DNA of 64,000 bases, from contig NZ_CP047028.1 in NCBI RefSeq assembly GCF_009796865.1, forward strand, positions 2,046,001-2,110,000, written 5' to 3'. The notes beneath the pieces are model-generated. The model was given only the letters and a program-made list of their open reading frames with translations. It did not search any database and was not told the origin of the DNA. Positions 19,909 to 28,356 of the stretch are shown here, one piece after another (position 1 is the stretch's first letter; every line of letters begins with the position of its first letter). A program made the translations under genes and the position numbers. Origin of the DNA: Formosa sp. L2A11. GTDB taxonomy: Bacteria > Bacteroidota > Bacteroidia > Flavobacteriales > Flavobacteriaceae.

Positions 19909-20912
19909 CCGCCAATAGTAATCATACTTCTATTATTGGTGTGGTTTTCGGGATTATTTAGTGTTTCAAAATCTGTCATTCCAGCACGAACTGCATATTT
20001 CTTTTGGATTAGATTAGAGATAAGCGGTTCAATATTTTGGCCTTGTCTGTAGGCTTCTAAAAGATTCGTTTCTTGGTTAGAGAATAAACAGTTTTTAATA
20101 TTTCCATTTGCTGTTAATCGAATACGGTTACAACTATCGCAAAACGGATTACTTACCGAACTTATAATACCAAAAGTCCCTTTATACCCTTTTATTTGAT
20201 AATTTCTTGAGGTGAAATTGGCTTCGTTTTTAAGTGAAATAACATCTTGTGTTCCAAAATGCGCATGCGTGTGTTCTAAAATTTCAGCTTGGGTTACAAG
20301 CTTGTCTTTATTCCAATTATTTCCATCAAAAGGCATAAATTCTATGAAACGGATTGAAATAGGAAGATGTTTTGTGAATTGAATAAAATCAATGATTTCA
20401 TCTTCATTAAATCCTTTTATTAAGACCACATTCATTTTTACATTGAAACCTTGTTCTAGTAACAGAATAATATTATCGTAAGCCGCTTTAAACTGATTTC
20501 TTCTGGTAATAAACGTGAATTTATCAGCTTTTAAACTGTCTAAACTCACATTGATGTCTTGTAATCCTGAGGCCTTAAAATCGTCTATAAACCGATCTAC
20601 AATAACTGCATTTGTGGTAATAGAAAGTGTAGTATTTAAGGTTGCAAGGCGTTCCAGAATTTCAGAAAAGTCTTTTCTTACTAGAGGTTCACCTCCTGTT
20701 AACCTAATTTTAGTAACACCATGTTTCACGAATATAGATGTGATTTTAAAAATCTCATCTGCTGTCATAATATTGGATTTAGGTGTTAACGGTACGCCAT
20801 TTTCGGGCATACAATAGGTGCAACGTAAATTACATTTTTCTGTTAATGAAATACGTAAATACGAATGCTTCCGATTAAATTTATCTGTTAATATGTTGGT
20901 TTCATTTATCAT
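19905..20912 (-). CDS. moaA: GTP 3',8-cyclase, radical SAM
   Basis: First step of molybdopterin synthesis: GTP to 3',8-cyclo-GTP. 335 residues. The radical SAM cluster cysteines are C27, C31 and C34 (CNLRCTYC). The C-terminal second [4Fe-4S] set is CDSC...NC in CDSCNRIRLTANGNIKNC. The protein ends in GG, as MoaA does. Last gene of the cofactor operon, one base after the moaC-moaB fusion. It collides tail to tail with the rubredoxin gene, sharing stop-codon bases. Confidence 0.96.
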   Translation of the reverse strand: MINETNILTDKFNRKHSYLRISLTEKCNLRCTYCMPENGVPLTPKSNIMTADEIFKITSIFVKHGVTKIRLTGGEPLVRKDFSEILERLATLNTTLSITTNAVIVDRFIDDFKASGLQDINVSLDSLKADKFTFITRRNQFKAAYDNIILLLEQGFNVKMNVVLIKGFNEDEIIDFIQFTKHLPISIRFIEFMPFDGNNWNKDKLVTQAEILEHTHAHFGTQDVISLKNEANFTSRNYQIKGYKGTFGIISSVSNPFCDSCNRIRLTANGNIKNCLFSNQETNLLEAYRQGQNIEPLISNLIQKKYAVRAGMTDFETLNNPENHTNNRSMITIGG

Positions 20913-20913
20913 T

Positions 20914-21819
20914 CTAATGCTGCTGTCCTCTTAATATTTTAAAAATATGAAGTACGTGAGGAAACACGGCATCCATAGATTCTTTGGCGCCATTTGTAGA
21001 GCCTGGTAAAGCTAGAATAAGGCAATTTCCTAGTGTTCCTGCTACACTTCTAGATAACATGGCGTAAGGCATACGGTCTTGACCATAACTTCTAATTGCT
21101 TCTTCAATACCCGGAATTCTACGTTCTAAAATAGGCTCTAAAGCTTCTGGTGTAACATCGCGATACGATAAACCGGTGCCTCCTGTAAAAATGATGAGGT
21201 TGTTGGTTTCAGACAATGCAATTGCTTTAGATCTAATCAATTCAATTTCATCAGGAATAATGTCGTAATTCTGAATAGCAACATCATTGGCTTCTAATTT
21301 TTCAATAATAGCTTTTCCTGCAAAATCTTCTTTTTTACCACCAGAAATCGAATCTGAACACACAATAACACTTGCGTTTAATGTTGAAATTTGCTTGTTC
21401 TTGAAACTGCTTTTTCCGCCTTTCTTTTCAACTAATTTAATAGTATTTATTTCAATATGCTTATCAATAGGTTTTAACATATCGTACATTGTCAGTGCAA
21501 CTACAGATGCGCCGTGCATCGCTTCAACTTCAACACCTGTTTTGTAAATGGTCTTTACATTGAAAATAATATGAATGTCTAAACCTTCAATAGTATATGC
21601 AACCGATGTGAATTCGATAGGTAAGGGGTGACAATCTGGAATTACGGTATGCGTGTTTTTTACAGCAAATAATCCGGCTGTTTTTGCCATTTCGAATACA
21701 TTTCCTTTTGGAACTAAATTCTTCTGAAGCGCTTCAATCGTTTCGGGTTTACTCACTTTTACAATAGCAGTTGCTGTTGCGGTGCGTAATGTTTTTATTT
21801 TGTGGGTAATGTCTACCAT
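20914..21819 (-). CDS. moaCB: Bifunctional MoaC/MoaB molybdenum cofactor protein
   Basis: N-terminal MoaC (about 1-140 from the chosen start) completes cyclic pyranopterin monophosphate formation with MoaA. It has KGNVFEMAKTAGLFAVKNT and PDCHPLPI. The C-terminal MoaB/MogA domain adenylylates molybdopterin and has VIVCSDSISGGKKEDFAGK and TGGTGLSYRDVTPEA. I take the ATG at 21819 as the start: it lies one base after the moaE stop and gives the MoaC-like MVDITHKIKTLR. The longer frame to 21876 would overlap moaE by 56 bases and adds an unconserved extension. Confidence 0.93.
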   Translation of the reverse strand: MVDITHKIKTLRTATATAIVKVSKPETIEALQKNLVPKGNVFEMAKTAGLFAVKNTHTVIPDCHPLPIEFTSVAYTIEGLDIHIIFNVKTIYKTGVEVEAMHGASVVALTMYDMLKPIDKHIEINTIKLVEKKGGKSSFKNKQISTLNASVIVCSDSISGGKKEDFAGKAIIEKLEANDVAIQNYDIIPDEIELIRSKAIALSETNNLIIFTGGTGLSYRDVTPEALEPILERRIPGIEEAIRSYGQDRMPYAMLSRSVAGTLGNCLILALPGSTNGAKESMDAVFPHVLHIFKILRGQQH

Positions 21820-21820
21820 G

Positions 21821-22258
21821 TTATTTGATATTGGTTTTCCATTGGTGGGTGTCGTCTTCAAAGATTTCTTTTCCAAAAATGGGTACGTTCTTTTTTATAG
21901 TATTTACAAGGTATTCTGTAGCAGCATACACTTCTTTACTGTGTTTAGACGATACAAATACGAAGAAACAAATCTCTCCAGCCTTAATTTTTCCAAGACT
22001 GTGGTAAATGTGCATGCAGGTTAAATCGTAGGTTTCAAATGCTTTTTCACGAATCTCTGCAATTTGTTCTAGAGCCATATCTTCGTAAGCGGTAAAATCT
22101 ATAGCGGCAACTGTTTTAGCATCAATAACGTCTGCACGAACTTGACCTAAAAAAATATTATGTCCGCCAATAGTGTGTTTGCTTTGGTGCTTTGCAATCG
22201 ATTCTGAAATGAAATTGGGTGAAATCGCTCCTTCAATAAATACAGTTTTCTTTTTCAT
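21821..22258 (-). CDS. moaE: Molybdopterin synthase large subunit
   Basis: 145 residues. Transfers sulfur with MoaD to make molybdopterin. Typical MoaE features are GGHNIFLGQVRAD, FTAYEDMALEQI, YHSLGKIKAGE and FVFVSSKHSKEVYAATEYLVN, followed by the C-terminal PIFGKEIFE. It is separated from moaD by 165 bases that hold two REP-like palindromes. Confidence 0.95.
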   Translation of the reverse strand: MKKKTVFIEGAISPNFISESIAKHQSKHTIGGHNIFLGQVRADVIDAKTVAAIDFTAYEDMALEQIAEIREKAFETYDLTCMHIYHSLGKIKAGEICFFVFVSSKHSKEVYAATEYLVNTIKKNVPIFGKEIFEDDTHQWKTNIK

Positions 22259-22302
22259 GTGTTTTGCTTTTTCTGATTAGTCAGTATTAAAAAAGTTAAT
22301 CA

Positions 22303-22391
22303 AACGTCGTACTGAAGGTGTTTCAGTATCTCATTATTAGTGAGTAATAAAGGGTTTTATATGAGACCCTGAAACGTGTTCAGGGTGACGA
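22303..22391. repeat. Pair of inverted REP-like palindromes
   Basis: Element 1 (dyad ACTGAA/TTTCAGT at 22311-22327) and element 2 (ACCCTGAA/TTCAGGGT at 22366-22386) share the pattern GAGA-nn-CTGAAAC-nnn-TTCAG-nnn-GACG on opposite strands. This is the look of the extragenic palindromes common in flavobacteria. They lie between moaD and moaE and may stabilise or terminate the upstream transcript. Confidence 0.65.
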
Positions 22392-22423
22392 ATGCTACCC
22401 CATCTAATATGGGTAATCTAATT

Positions 22424-22660
22424 TTATCCGCCAGCAAATGGTGGTAAAAGCGCAATTTCGTCTTGTAGCTGAAGCGTAATATCTTCACAATCTTGAACCA
22501 ATTTATGATTTAAAGCCACATGAAATGATGCTGGATTTAATTGATATTTTACTTTTAAATCTTGAACCAATTCAGAAAGCGTTAACGGTTTAAATTCGAG
22601 CTGTTCTTCGCTACATTGAGTGTGTTCGGCAAGCATGCCAAAATATTTTATAGTTATCAT
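22424..22660 (-). CDS. moaD: Molybdopterin synthase sulfur carrier subunit
   Basis: 78 residues, ubiquitin-like. Ends LPPFAGG, whose C-terminal GG is thiocarboxylated to donate sulfur. Four bases after the siroheme gene upstream in the operon. Confidence 0.93.
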   Translation of the reverse strand: MITIKYFGMLAEHTQCSEEQLEFKPLTLSELVQDLKVKYQLNPASFHVALNHKLVQDCEDITLQLQDEIALLPPFAGG

Positions 22661-22664
22661 CAGC

Positions 22665-23249
22665 TTATTTTTTTTTAGAGACTAATCCTTCTGTGACTTT
22701 ATTCATTTCATCTACTTTAGCTTGAAAATCGCCAGTCAATGTTTTTCTGTAAACGTTTAAGTTAGAAACCAATTCTGTAATATTTTCTGGAATGACATCT
22801 TCTAATAACTGACGTAAACGTTTTGCCGTTGTTGGCGATTTTCCATTCGTTGAAATGGCTATTTTTACATGACCTTTAGTCACAATGCCTCCTAAATAGA
22901 AATCGCATTGATCTGGTGTGTCTGCAATATTTACAAGTAAATGTTTTGCTTTTGCTTCTTGATTAATTTGGAGATTAACATCTAAATTATCTGTGCAGCC
23001 AATTACAAAATGACGTTTTTCTAAATCTGAAATATCATAAGCTTTCTGAATTAAATTCACATTTGGATGCTTATCGGCTAATGCTTTAAGTTCTTCAAGA
23101 AAGTCTAAAGAAATCACGTCTACATTTGCATTTGGACTCGATTTTAATAAAAAGCTTAATTTTTCTAAACCAACATTTCCACCACCAACAATTAGGACGT
23201 CTAGCTGATTTACTTTTAAAAACATTGGGTATAATTCGTTACGTTCCAT
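22665..23249 (-). CDS. Precorrin-2 dehydrogenase / sirohydrochlorin ferrochelatase-type protein
   Basis: 194 residues like the CysG N-terminal or Met8p module. NAD-binding LIVGGGNVGLEKLSFLL at about 19-35, HFVIGCTDNLDVN, VNIADTPDQCDFYLGGIV and the AISTNGKSPTTAKRLRQLLE helix follow. It oxidises precorrin-2 to sirohydrochlorin and may insert iron, giving siroheme for NirB. It directly follows cobA. Confidence 0.9.
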   Translation of the reverse strand: MERNELYPMFLKVNQLDVLIVGGGNVGLEKLSFLLKSSPNANVDVISLDFLEELKALADKHPNVNLIQKAYDISDLEKRHFVIGCTDNLDVNLQINQEAKAKHLLVNIADTPDQCDFYLGGIVTKGHVKIAISTNGKSPTTAKRLRQLLEDVIPENITELVSNLNVYRKTLTGDFQAKVDEMNKVTEGLVSKKK

Positions 23250-23250
23250 G

Positions 23251-24060
23251 TTATTGTGTTATAGGTTCTATGTCTAAATTTTGATATATAAAATCGTCTT
23301 CCATAAATTGTTCATTAAAATAAGTCAGTAAACTTTTATGTCCGTTTACCACTTCTCCGATAATAATAATTGCGGGAGACGAGAGTTGTTTTTCTTTTAC
23401 TAAATGGACTATAGTTGCAATGGTTCCAACCGCTTGTTTTGCTTCTTCTTTCGTTCCATTTTGTATGATAGCAATAGGCATATCTGCGCGATTATTTGCT
23501 TTATAAATCTCTGCAATTTCAGAGAGTTTAGACATGCCCATTAAAATAATAACCGTTGCTGTAGATTGTGCTGCTAATTTAACATCGTTAGATAACGCAC
23601 GACTAGAAGTTGTGCCTGTAATTACCCAAAAACTTTCAGAAACTCGGCGTTGTGTTACAGGAATTCCAACCGAAGCAGGAACAGCAATGGCTGAGGTAAT
23701 ACCCGGAATAATTGCTGTTTTAATGCCAAAATGTTCTAGGTAATCTGTTTCTTCTTTTCCGCGACCAAATACAAACGGGTCTCCACCTTTCAATCTTACA
23801 ATTTTGCCGTATTTTTTCGCATAACTTACAAGTAAATCATTAATTTCATCTTGTGTGTAGCTGTGGTTCCCTTTACGTTTTCCGATGTATAATTTTACCG
23901 CATCTGGAGCGTGTTCTAAAATGTCTTCATTCACTAACGCATCATACAATACAGCTTTTGCTTTTTTTAATGCTTTTACAGCTTTTAAAGTCAGTAAATC
24001 CGGGTCTCCTGGACCTGCGCCAACAAGAGTCACTTTTGGTTGAACATCTGCTTCTTTCAT
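23251..24060 (-). CDS. cobA: Uroporphyrinogen-III C-methyltransferase
   Basis: SAM-dependent double methylation of uroporphyrinogen III to precorrin-2. 269 residues: VTLVGAGPGDPDLLTLKA at the start, then VRLKGGDPFVFGRGKEE, PGITSAIAVPASVGIPVTQR and IILMGM. Start ATGA overlaps the mobA stop. With the next gene it supplies siroheme to NirB, which explains its place in a molybdenum cofactor operon. Confidence 0.95.
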   Translation of the reverse strand: MKEADVQPKVTLVGAGPGDPDLLTLKAVKALKKAKAVLYDALVNEDILEHAPDAVKLYIGKRKGNHSYTQDEINDLLVSYAKKYGKIVRLKGGDPFVFGRGKEETDYLEHFGIKTAIIPGITSAIAVPASVGIPVTQRRVSESFWVITGTTSSRALSNDVKLAAQSTATVIILMGMSKLSEIAEIYKANNRADMPIAIIQNGTKEEAKQAVGTIATIVHLVKEKQLSSPAIIIIGEVVNGHKSLLTYFNEQFMEDDFIYQNLDIEPITQ

Positions 24061-24641
24061 AATTTACGCTGTATTAAAGTTTGTAATTCGTCTTGGGTAT
24101 TTATGTTGTAAAGCGCACCAAAATCTCTAGATGCTACTTGTATGCGATGATAGGTTGATGATTGAATTAAATGCATCAATTTTAAATGATTTTGCTGAAT
24201 AGCAGCTTCAAATTTTTCAAGATTGTTAGTGCTATACATGCCAATTAAAGGATAATCTCTTGTGCTGTCTGAAACAAAAGCAATGTTTGAATTAATTACT
24301 TTTGAATTGATTAAATACCGATTTATAATATGAGTCGATATCATTGGGATATCGCAACTTAATATTAAATTTTGGGGCGTATTTGTATGTGTTAATGCCG
24401 TATGAATACCTCCAACTGGACCTTTGTCTTTATGTATATCTGGAATTAACGGATAATTATAAATACTATAATCTGTGTTTTCTGTAATGAGATAAATCTG
24501 ATTAGAAATGGGTTTCACAGCGTCTAAAATCCATTCTATAAAGGGTTTATTATTAAACATAACCAAGCCTTTCTCTGTCTGCATGCGGGAACTTTTTCCG
24601 CCACAAAGAATATAAACTGATATGTGTTTTTGTGTTTGCAT
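24057..24641 (-). CDS. mobA: Molybdenum cofactor guanylyltransferase
   Basis: 194 residues. Nucleotidyltransferase motif YILCGGKSSRMQTEKGL at about 10-26, then KGPVGGIHTAL and ILSCDIPMIS. It attaches GMP to Mo-molybdopterin, so the nitrate reductase here probably carries the bis-MGD form. Its ATG shares one base with the stop of the permease gene upstream. Confidence 0.92.
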   Translation of the reverse strand: MQTQKHISVYILCGGKSSRMQTEKGLVMFNNKPFIEWILDAVKPISNQIYLITENTDYSIYNYPLIPDIHKDKGPVGGIHTALTHTNTPQNLILSCDIPMISTHIINRYLINSKVINSNIAFVSDSTRDYPLIGMYSTNNLEKFEAAIQQNHLKLMHLIQSSTYHRIQVASRDFGALYNINTQDELQTLIQRKL

Positions 24642-25387
24642 TAAAACAGAAATAATTTAATTGATGCTAATAGTAATACGAATGAGAGCATATAAGTAAG
24701 CTTCACGTTAGAAAACCGCTGGCTCCCATATATTGCGCCTAATGTTCCGCCAATTAACGCAAACGGAATTAAGTAAAACGACTCTGTAGGGAAACTGTCG
24801 TTTTTTAAAAGAAAACCTACAATTCCTGAAACCGAATTCACAAAAATGAATAGTGCAGATACTGCTGCAGATTCTTTTGTAGTTCCCCAAGCTAAAAGTA
24901 AAATTATCGGACTTAAAATAATACCGCCACCAATACCAATCATGCCAGAAAAGAGTCCGATGCCACATCCTACTAATAAAGCCAATGATAGGTTTACCGG
25001 TTTTTGTGCTGTTTGTTCTTTTCCGAAAACACCTAAAATCCGTAAGACTGCTATAATTAAAAATACGCCTAAAATTTGCTTGTATAATGTGGTGTTTATA
25101 GTCAGGTAACCACCAATAAAAGCAGCAGGGATTGATGTTATGGCAAACGGATAAAAAAGGTTCCATTTAAAATGTTTATTCTTTTTGAAATACCAAAATG
25201 AAATCCCACTCACAAAAATATTTAATAGTAAAGCTGTTGGTTTTATAATTAAAATGGGAAATGAAAATAAAGCCATTAACGCCAAATAACCGCTCGCTCC
25301 ACCATGCCCGACCGATGCATACAAAAATGAAATGCATACCAGAATAACAGCAAATACTATAAATAAGTTGGTGCTAAGAAATTCCAT
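24641..25387 (-). CDS. TauE/SafE family membrane permease
   Basis: 248 residues, about eight hydrophobic segments, two-fold repeat. The first half has YASVGHGGASGYLA and the second GMIGIGGGIILSPIILL, both typical of TauE/SafE. Usual substrates in the family are sulfite or organosulfonates. Within a molybdenum cofactor operon that has no modABC, an oxyanion role (molybdate, nitrite or sulfite) is possible but only inferred. It overlaps the ModE-like gene by 14 bases. Confidence 0.88.
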   Translation of the reverse strand: MEFLSTNLFIVFAVILVCISFLYASVGHGGASGYLALMALFSFPILIIKPTALLLNIFVSGISFWYFKKNKHFKWNLFYPFAITSIPAAFIGGYLTINTTLYKQILGVFLIIAVLRILGVFGKEQTAQKPVNLSLALLVGCGIGLFSGMIGIGGGIILSPIILLLAWGTTKESAAVSALFIFVNSVSGIVGFLLKNDSFPTESFYLIPFALIGGTLGAIYGSQRFSNVKLTYMLSFVLLLASIKLFLF

Positions 25388-25712
25388 TTGTAACAGGCTT
25401 AAATTCGTTGTTTAAAAAGGTTTCACATTTTTCGTTTAGGTGTTCAAATTCAGTAATTAATTGTTTTCCGTAATCTGTTAATGTCGAGCTACCTCCAGAT
25501 TTCCCTCCAATAGATTTTACTAACAAGGGTTGGTCTGCCAACTGTTCCATGTCGTTTAATAAATTCCATGCTTTTTTATAAGACATCTTTAAAGCTTTAG
25601 CGGCTGCCGTAATAGAGTTTTCACTGTCTACTTTTTTTAGTAGTTCAATTTTTCCGTAACCTAAAAAGGGCTTGCCATCTTTTTCTATCCAAATCCTACT
25701 TTTAATTTCCAT
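25374..25712 (-). CDS. ModE-like winged-helix regulator (N-terminal domain only)
   Basis: 112 residues. Matches the ModE DNA-binding domain: FLGYGKIELLKKVDSENSITAAAKALKMSYKKAWNLLNDME, then GGKSGGSSTLTDYGKQLI. The molybdate-binding MOP domains of full ModE are absent, so metal sensing, if any, is by another route. It lies inside the cofactor operon, overlapping both neighbours. Confidence 0.85.
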   Translation of the reverse strand: MEIKSRIWIEKDGKPFLGYGKIELLKKVDSENSITAAAKALKMSYKKAWNLLNDMEQLADQPLLVKSIGGKSGGSSTLTDYGKQLITEFEHLNEKCETFLNNEFKPVTNGIS

Positions 25713-26886
25713 AGCCGTCTAAACTTATACAGGTTACTTTATCTTGAGATTCTAAATTTTCTATAGCTTCAGGAATGGTGACTAAAACATTACTTGTGGC
25801 AAAAGTGTTTAACATAGACGATTGCTGACTTGGTAAAATACTAACGTCGCCATCTTTACAATAGGCTTTAAGGAATAATGTTTTTCCGGAAGTATTTTTA
25901 AATGCTGAATTTATATTCGCTTCAATTCGTGGTAAATGATAATCGCTAAATCCAGAATATTTTTTTAATATTGGTAATACATAGACGTAGAAACAGGTTA
26001 GGGCAGAAGCCGGATTTCCTGGAAGTGCAAACACAAACTGCTGATCTTTCTTTCCAAACCAAAGTGGTTTTCCTGGTTTCTGATTGATTTTATAAAACAA
26101 TTCATCTACATTATTAATGTCTAACGCTTCTTTTACAAAATCGTAATCACCTACAGAAATACCTCCAGATATTAATAAGATGTCTCCATAATCTAGCGCT
26201 TTTTTAATGGTTTTTTTAGTTGCTTTTAAAGTGTCTTTGGCTTTAAATGTTTTAATTTTTTTTATACCAAATCGGTGTAGTGCCATTTCTAACATTACAG
26301 AATTGCTTTCGTAAATCGCACCTTCTTTTAATGGTTTTCCGTGTTGTTGTAATTCATTTCCTGTAACCAAAACAGACACTTTTGGTGTTTTATACACTGC
26401 AATTTTTGTAATTCCTAATCCTGCTAAGAATCCAATTGCAGCTTCATTTAGGCGTGTGCCTTTTTTTAATACAACCTCTCCAGCGTTTACTTGTTCGCCT
26501 ATTGGTCTAACATTAGCGCCTTGTTTTGGCATTTTTGTGATGCTAATTGTATTCTCTTTTTTTGTGACGTGTTCCTGCATAATTACAGTATCTGCATCAT
26601 CGGGGACTTTTGCTCCTGTAAAAATACGTACAGCTTCTAAAGGGTGTAACGTAATTTGTTTTGCATCTCCAGCCTTAGATTCTTCAGTAACTTTGTAATC
26701 TGTTTTATCGCTCCAAATAATAGCATAACCATCCATTGCAGATTGCCTAAACGACGGCATGTTAATAGGTGCCGAAATGTCTTCTGCCAATATAAAACCT
26801 AGACTTTTCGAGATTTTTACTTTTTTGATATGCTGCGATATCATGGTCGAATCTATAATATGTAATGCTTGCTGAACTGAAATCAT
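25702..26886 (-). CDS. moeA: Molybdopterin molybdenumtransferase
   Basis: 394 residues. Inserts molybdenum into adenylylated molybdopterin. Motifs in order: MPSFRQSAMDGYAI, GAKVPDDADTVIMQEHV, VLVTGNELQQHGKPL, ISGGISVGDYDFVKEAL and ALPGNPASALTCFYVYV. First gene of the minus-strand cofactor operon. The promoter region holds the nitrate-regulon-type dyad. Confidence 0.95.
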   Translation of the reverse strand: MISVQQALHIIDSTMISQHIKKVKISKSLGFILAEDISAPINMPSFRQSAMDGYAIIWSDKTDYKVTEESKAGDAKQITLHPLEAVRIFTGAKVPDDADTVIMQEHVTKKENTISITKMPKQGANVRPIGEQVNAGEVVLKKGTRLNEAAIGFLAGLGITKIAVYKTPKVSVLVTGNELQQHGKPLKEGAIYESNSVMLEMALHRFGIKKIKTFKAKDTLKATKKTIKKALDYGDILLISGGISVGDYDFVKEALDINNVDELFYKINQKPGKPLWFGKKDQQFVFALPGNPASALTCFYVYVLPILKKYSGFSDYHLPRIEANINSAFKNTSGKTLFLKAYCKDGDVSILPSQQSSMLNTFATSNVLVTIPEAIENLESQDKVTCISLDGYGN

Positions 26887-26945
26887 ATATTTAAGCGTTA
26901 TGTCCTGCCGAATATAACGAATAAAAGCATTCGAAAAACATAAAC

Positions 26946-26961
26946 TAAGTATTTTTACGTA
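26946..26961 (-). promoter_or_regulatory. Candidate nitrate-regulon operator before moeA
   Basis: Read on the gene strand: TACGTA-AAAA-TACTTA followed by GTTTATG, so the dyad again runs into a -7-like element. It lies 60 bases before the moeA ATG and could coordinate cofactor supply with nirB and narK. Confidence 0.5.
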
Positions 26962-27109
26962 GTTTTTATGTTTCGGTCTGTTTTTTGATAATAATCTAAA
27001 GAACTTCAGGTATTTATAATAAAACGTGTTTTCGAATTACGATGAGATTCAAATGAGTTAACTTATCAGAACATTACATTGTAATTTTAATCTTTTAAAT
27101 ATTGGATTT

Positions 27110-28324
27110 ATGAAATCGTATCCGTTACCTATAATTATATTGCTTTGTTTGGCTATTTTATTGGTAGATGCAGTAACTTTTTATTGGTTACAATCTGTTT
27201 TAAAATGGATAGAAGGCGATGTTTACAAATATGTTATCAATGGGTTATTTGTGTTTTTTTCAATCGGATTGATAACTGCAATTTTGGTTTTAAAAATACG
27301 CCTAGATTATATCGATGTTAAACGTAAACAGCTTCTTATTTCGTCGTTATACGGTTTAACGGTTTCGTCTTTTGTACCCAAAATTATTTTTGTGGTATTT
27401 GTTAGTGTTTTAAGTGTTGCAAATCATATGGTTGCCGCTATAGAACCTTTGTGGTTAATTCCTGTTTTGGGAGTTGTTGCTGGTTTTTTGCCTTTCGTGG
27501 CAATTGTATATGCAATCTTTAAAGCGGTATATCATTTTAAAACCTATCACATAACGGTTCAGCACACCGATTTACCTAAAGCATTTGAAGGATTACGAAT
27601 TGTACATATTTCAGATTTGCATTTAGGAAGTCTTAATTATCGTTATAAAGTGTTGGATAGAGCAGTGAAGATTATAAATGATTTGAAACCCGATATACTT
27701 TGTTTTACTGGCGATTTGGTTAATAATTATGCTTGGGAGCTTAACGGATGGGAAGATTGTTTCCAGAAATTATCTCCAGATATTAAAAAGTATGCCATTT
27801 TAGGAAATCATGATTATGGTGATTATAGTTCATGGAAATCAGACGTAGAAAAACAAGCTAATTTAGATGCTTTGAAAGCGTTTTACCGTAAAATTCAGTT
27901 TAAATTATTACTAAATGTTTCTGACATTATTTCTAGAGATCAGGAAAAAATTTATATGGTTGGTGTCGAAAATTGGGGCATGCCACCTTTTAAGCAATAT
28001 GGAGATTTAAATAAAAGTATGACAGGTTTAAAGCCTACAGATTTTAAAATTTTAATGTCTCACGATCCCACACATTGGAGTCAGGAAGTTTTAAAAAACA
28101 CCAATGTAGCATTAACATTAGCCGGACACACACATGGTATGCAAGCTGGACTTCAGCTTAAAAATAAAGCTTGGAGCCCGATAAAATATAAGTATAAACA
28201 TTGGGCAGGTTTGTATAAAGAACAGAATCAATATTTATATGTAACAAGAGGATTAGGTTGGTTAGGATTTCCTGGTCGTTTAGGTATGCGTCCTGAAATT
28301 ACAGTTTTGACATTAAAATCTTAA
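27110..28324 (+). CDS. Membrane metallophosphoesterase
   Basis: 404 residues. About four N-terminal membrane segments (5-27, 38-62, 78-105, 112-140) precede a calcineurin-like domain with HISDLHLG, FTGDLVNN, LGNHDYGDY, MSHDP and GHTHGMQ metal-binding motifs. It resembles YkuE/YaeI-type membrane-anchored phosphoesterases. The substrate is not evident. Divergent from moeA. Confidence 0.9.
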   Translation: MKSYPLPIIILLCLAILLVDAVTFYWLQSVLKWIEGDVYKYVINGLFVFFSIGLITAILVLKIRLDYIDVKRKQLLISSLYGLTVSSFVPKIIFVVFVSVLSVANHMVAAIEPLWLIPVLGVVAGFLPFVAIVYAIFKAVYHFKTYHITVQHTDLPKAFEGLRIVHISDLHLGSLNYRYKVLDRAVKIINDLKPDILCFTGDLVNNYAWELNGWEDCFQKLSPDIKKYAILGNHDYGDYSSWKSDVEKQANLDALKAFYRKIQFKLLLNVSDIISRDQEKIYMVGVENWGMPPFKQYGDLNKSMTGLKPTDFKILMSHDPTHWSQEVLKNTNVALTLAGHTHGMQAGLQLKNKAWSPIKYKYKHWAGLYKEQNQYLYVTRGLGWLGFPGRLGMRPEITVLTLKS

Positions 28325-28356
28325 GAATAGAATTAATCATTTAAAAAAAACAAATT

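Noticed and set aside
24708-25166. 152-residue minus-strand frame within the TauE-like gene
   Set aside because: Alternative frame of a clear membrane permease; no start context or similarity.
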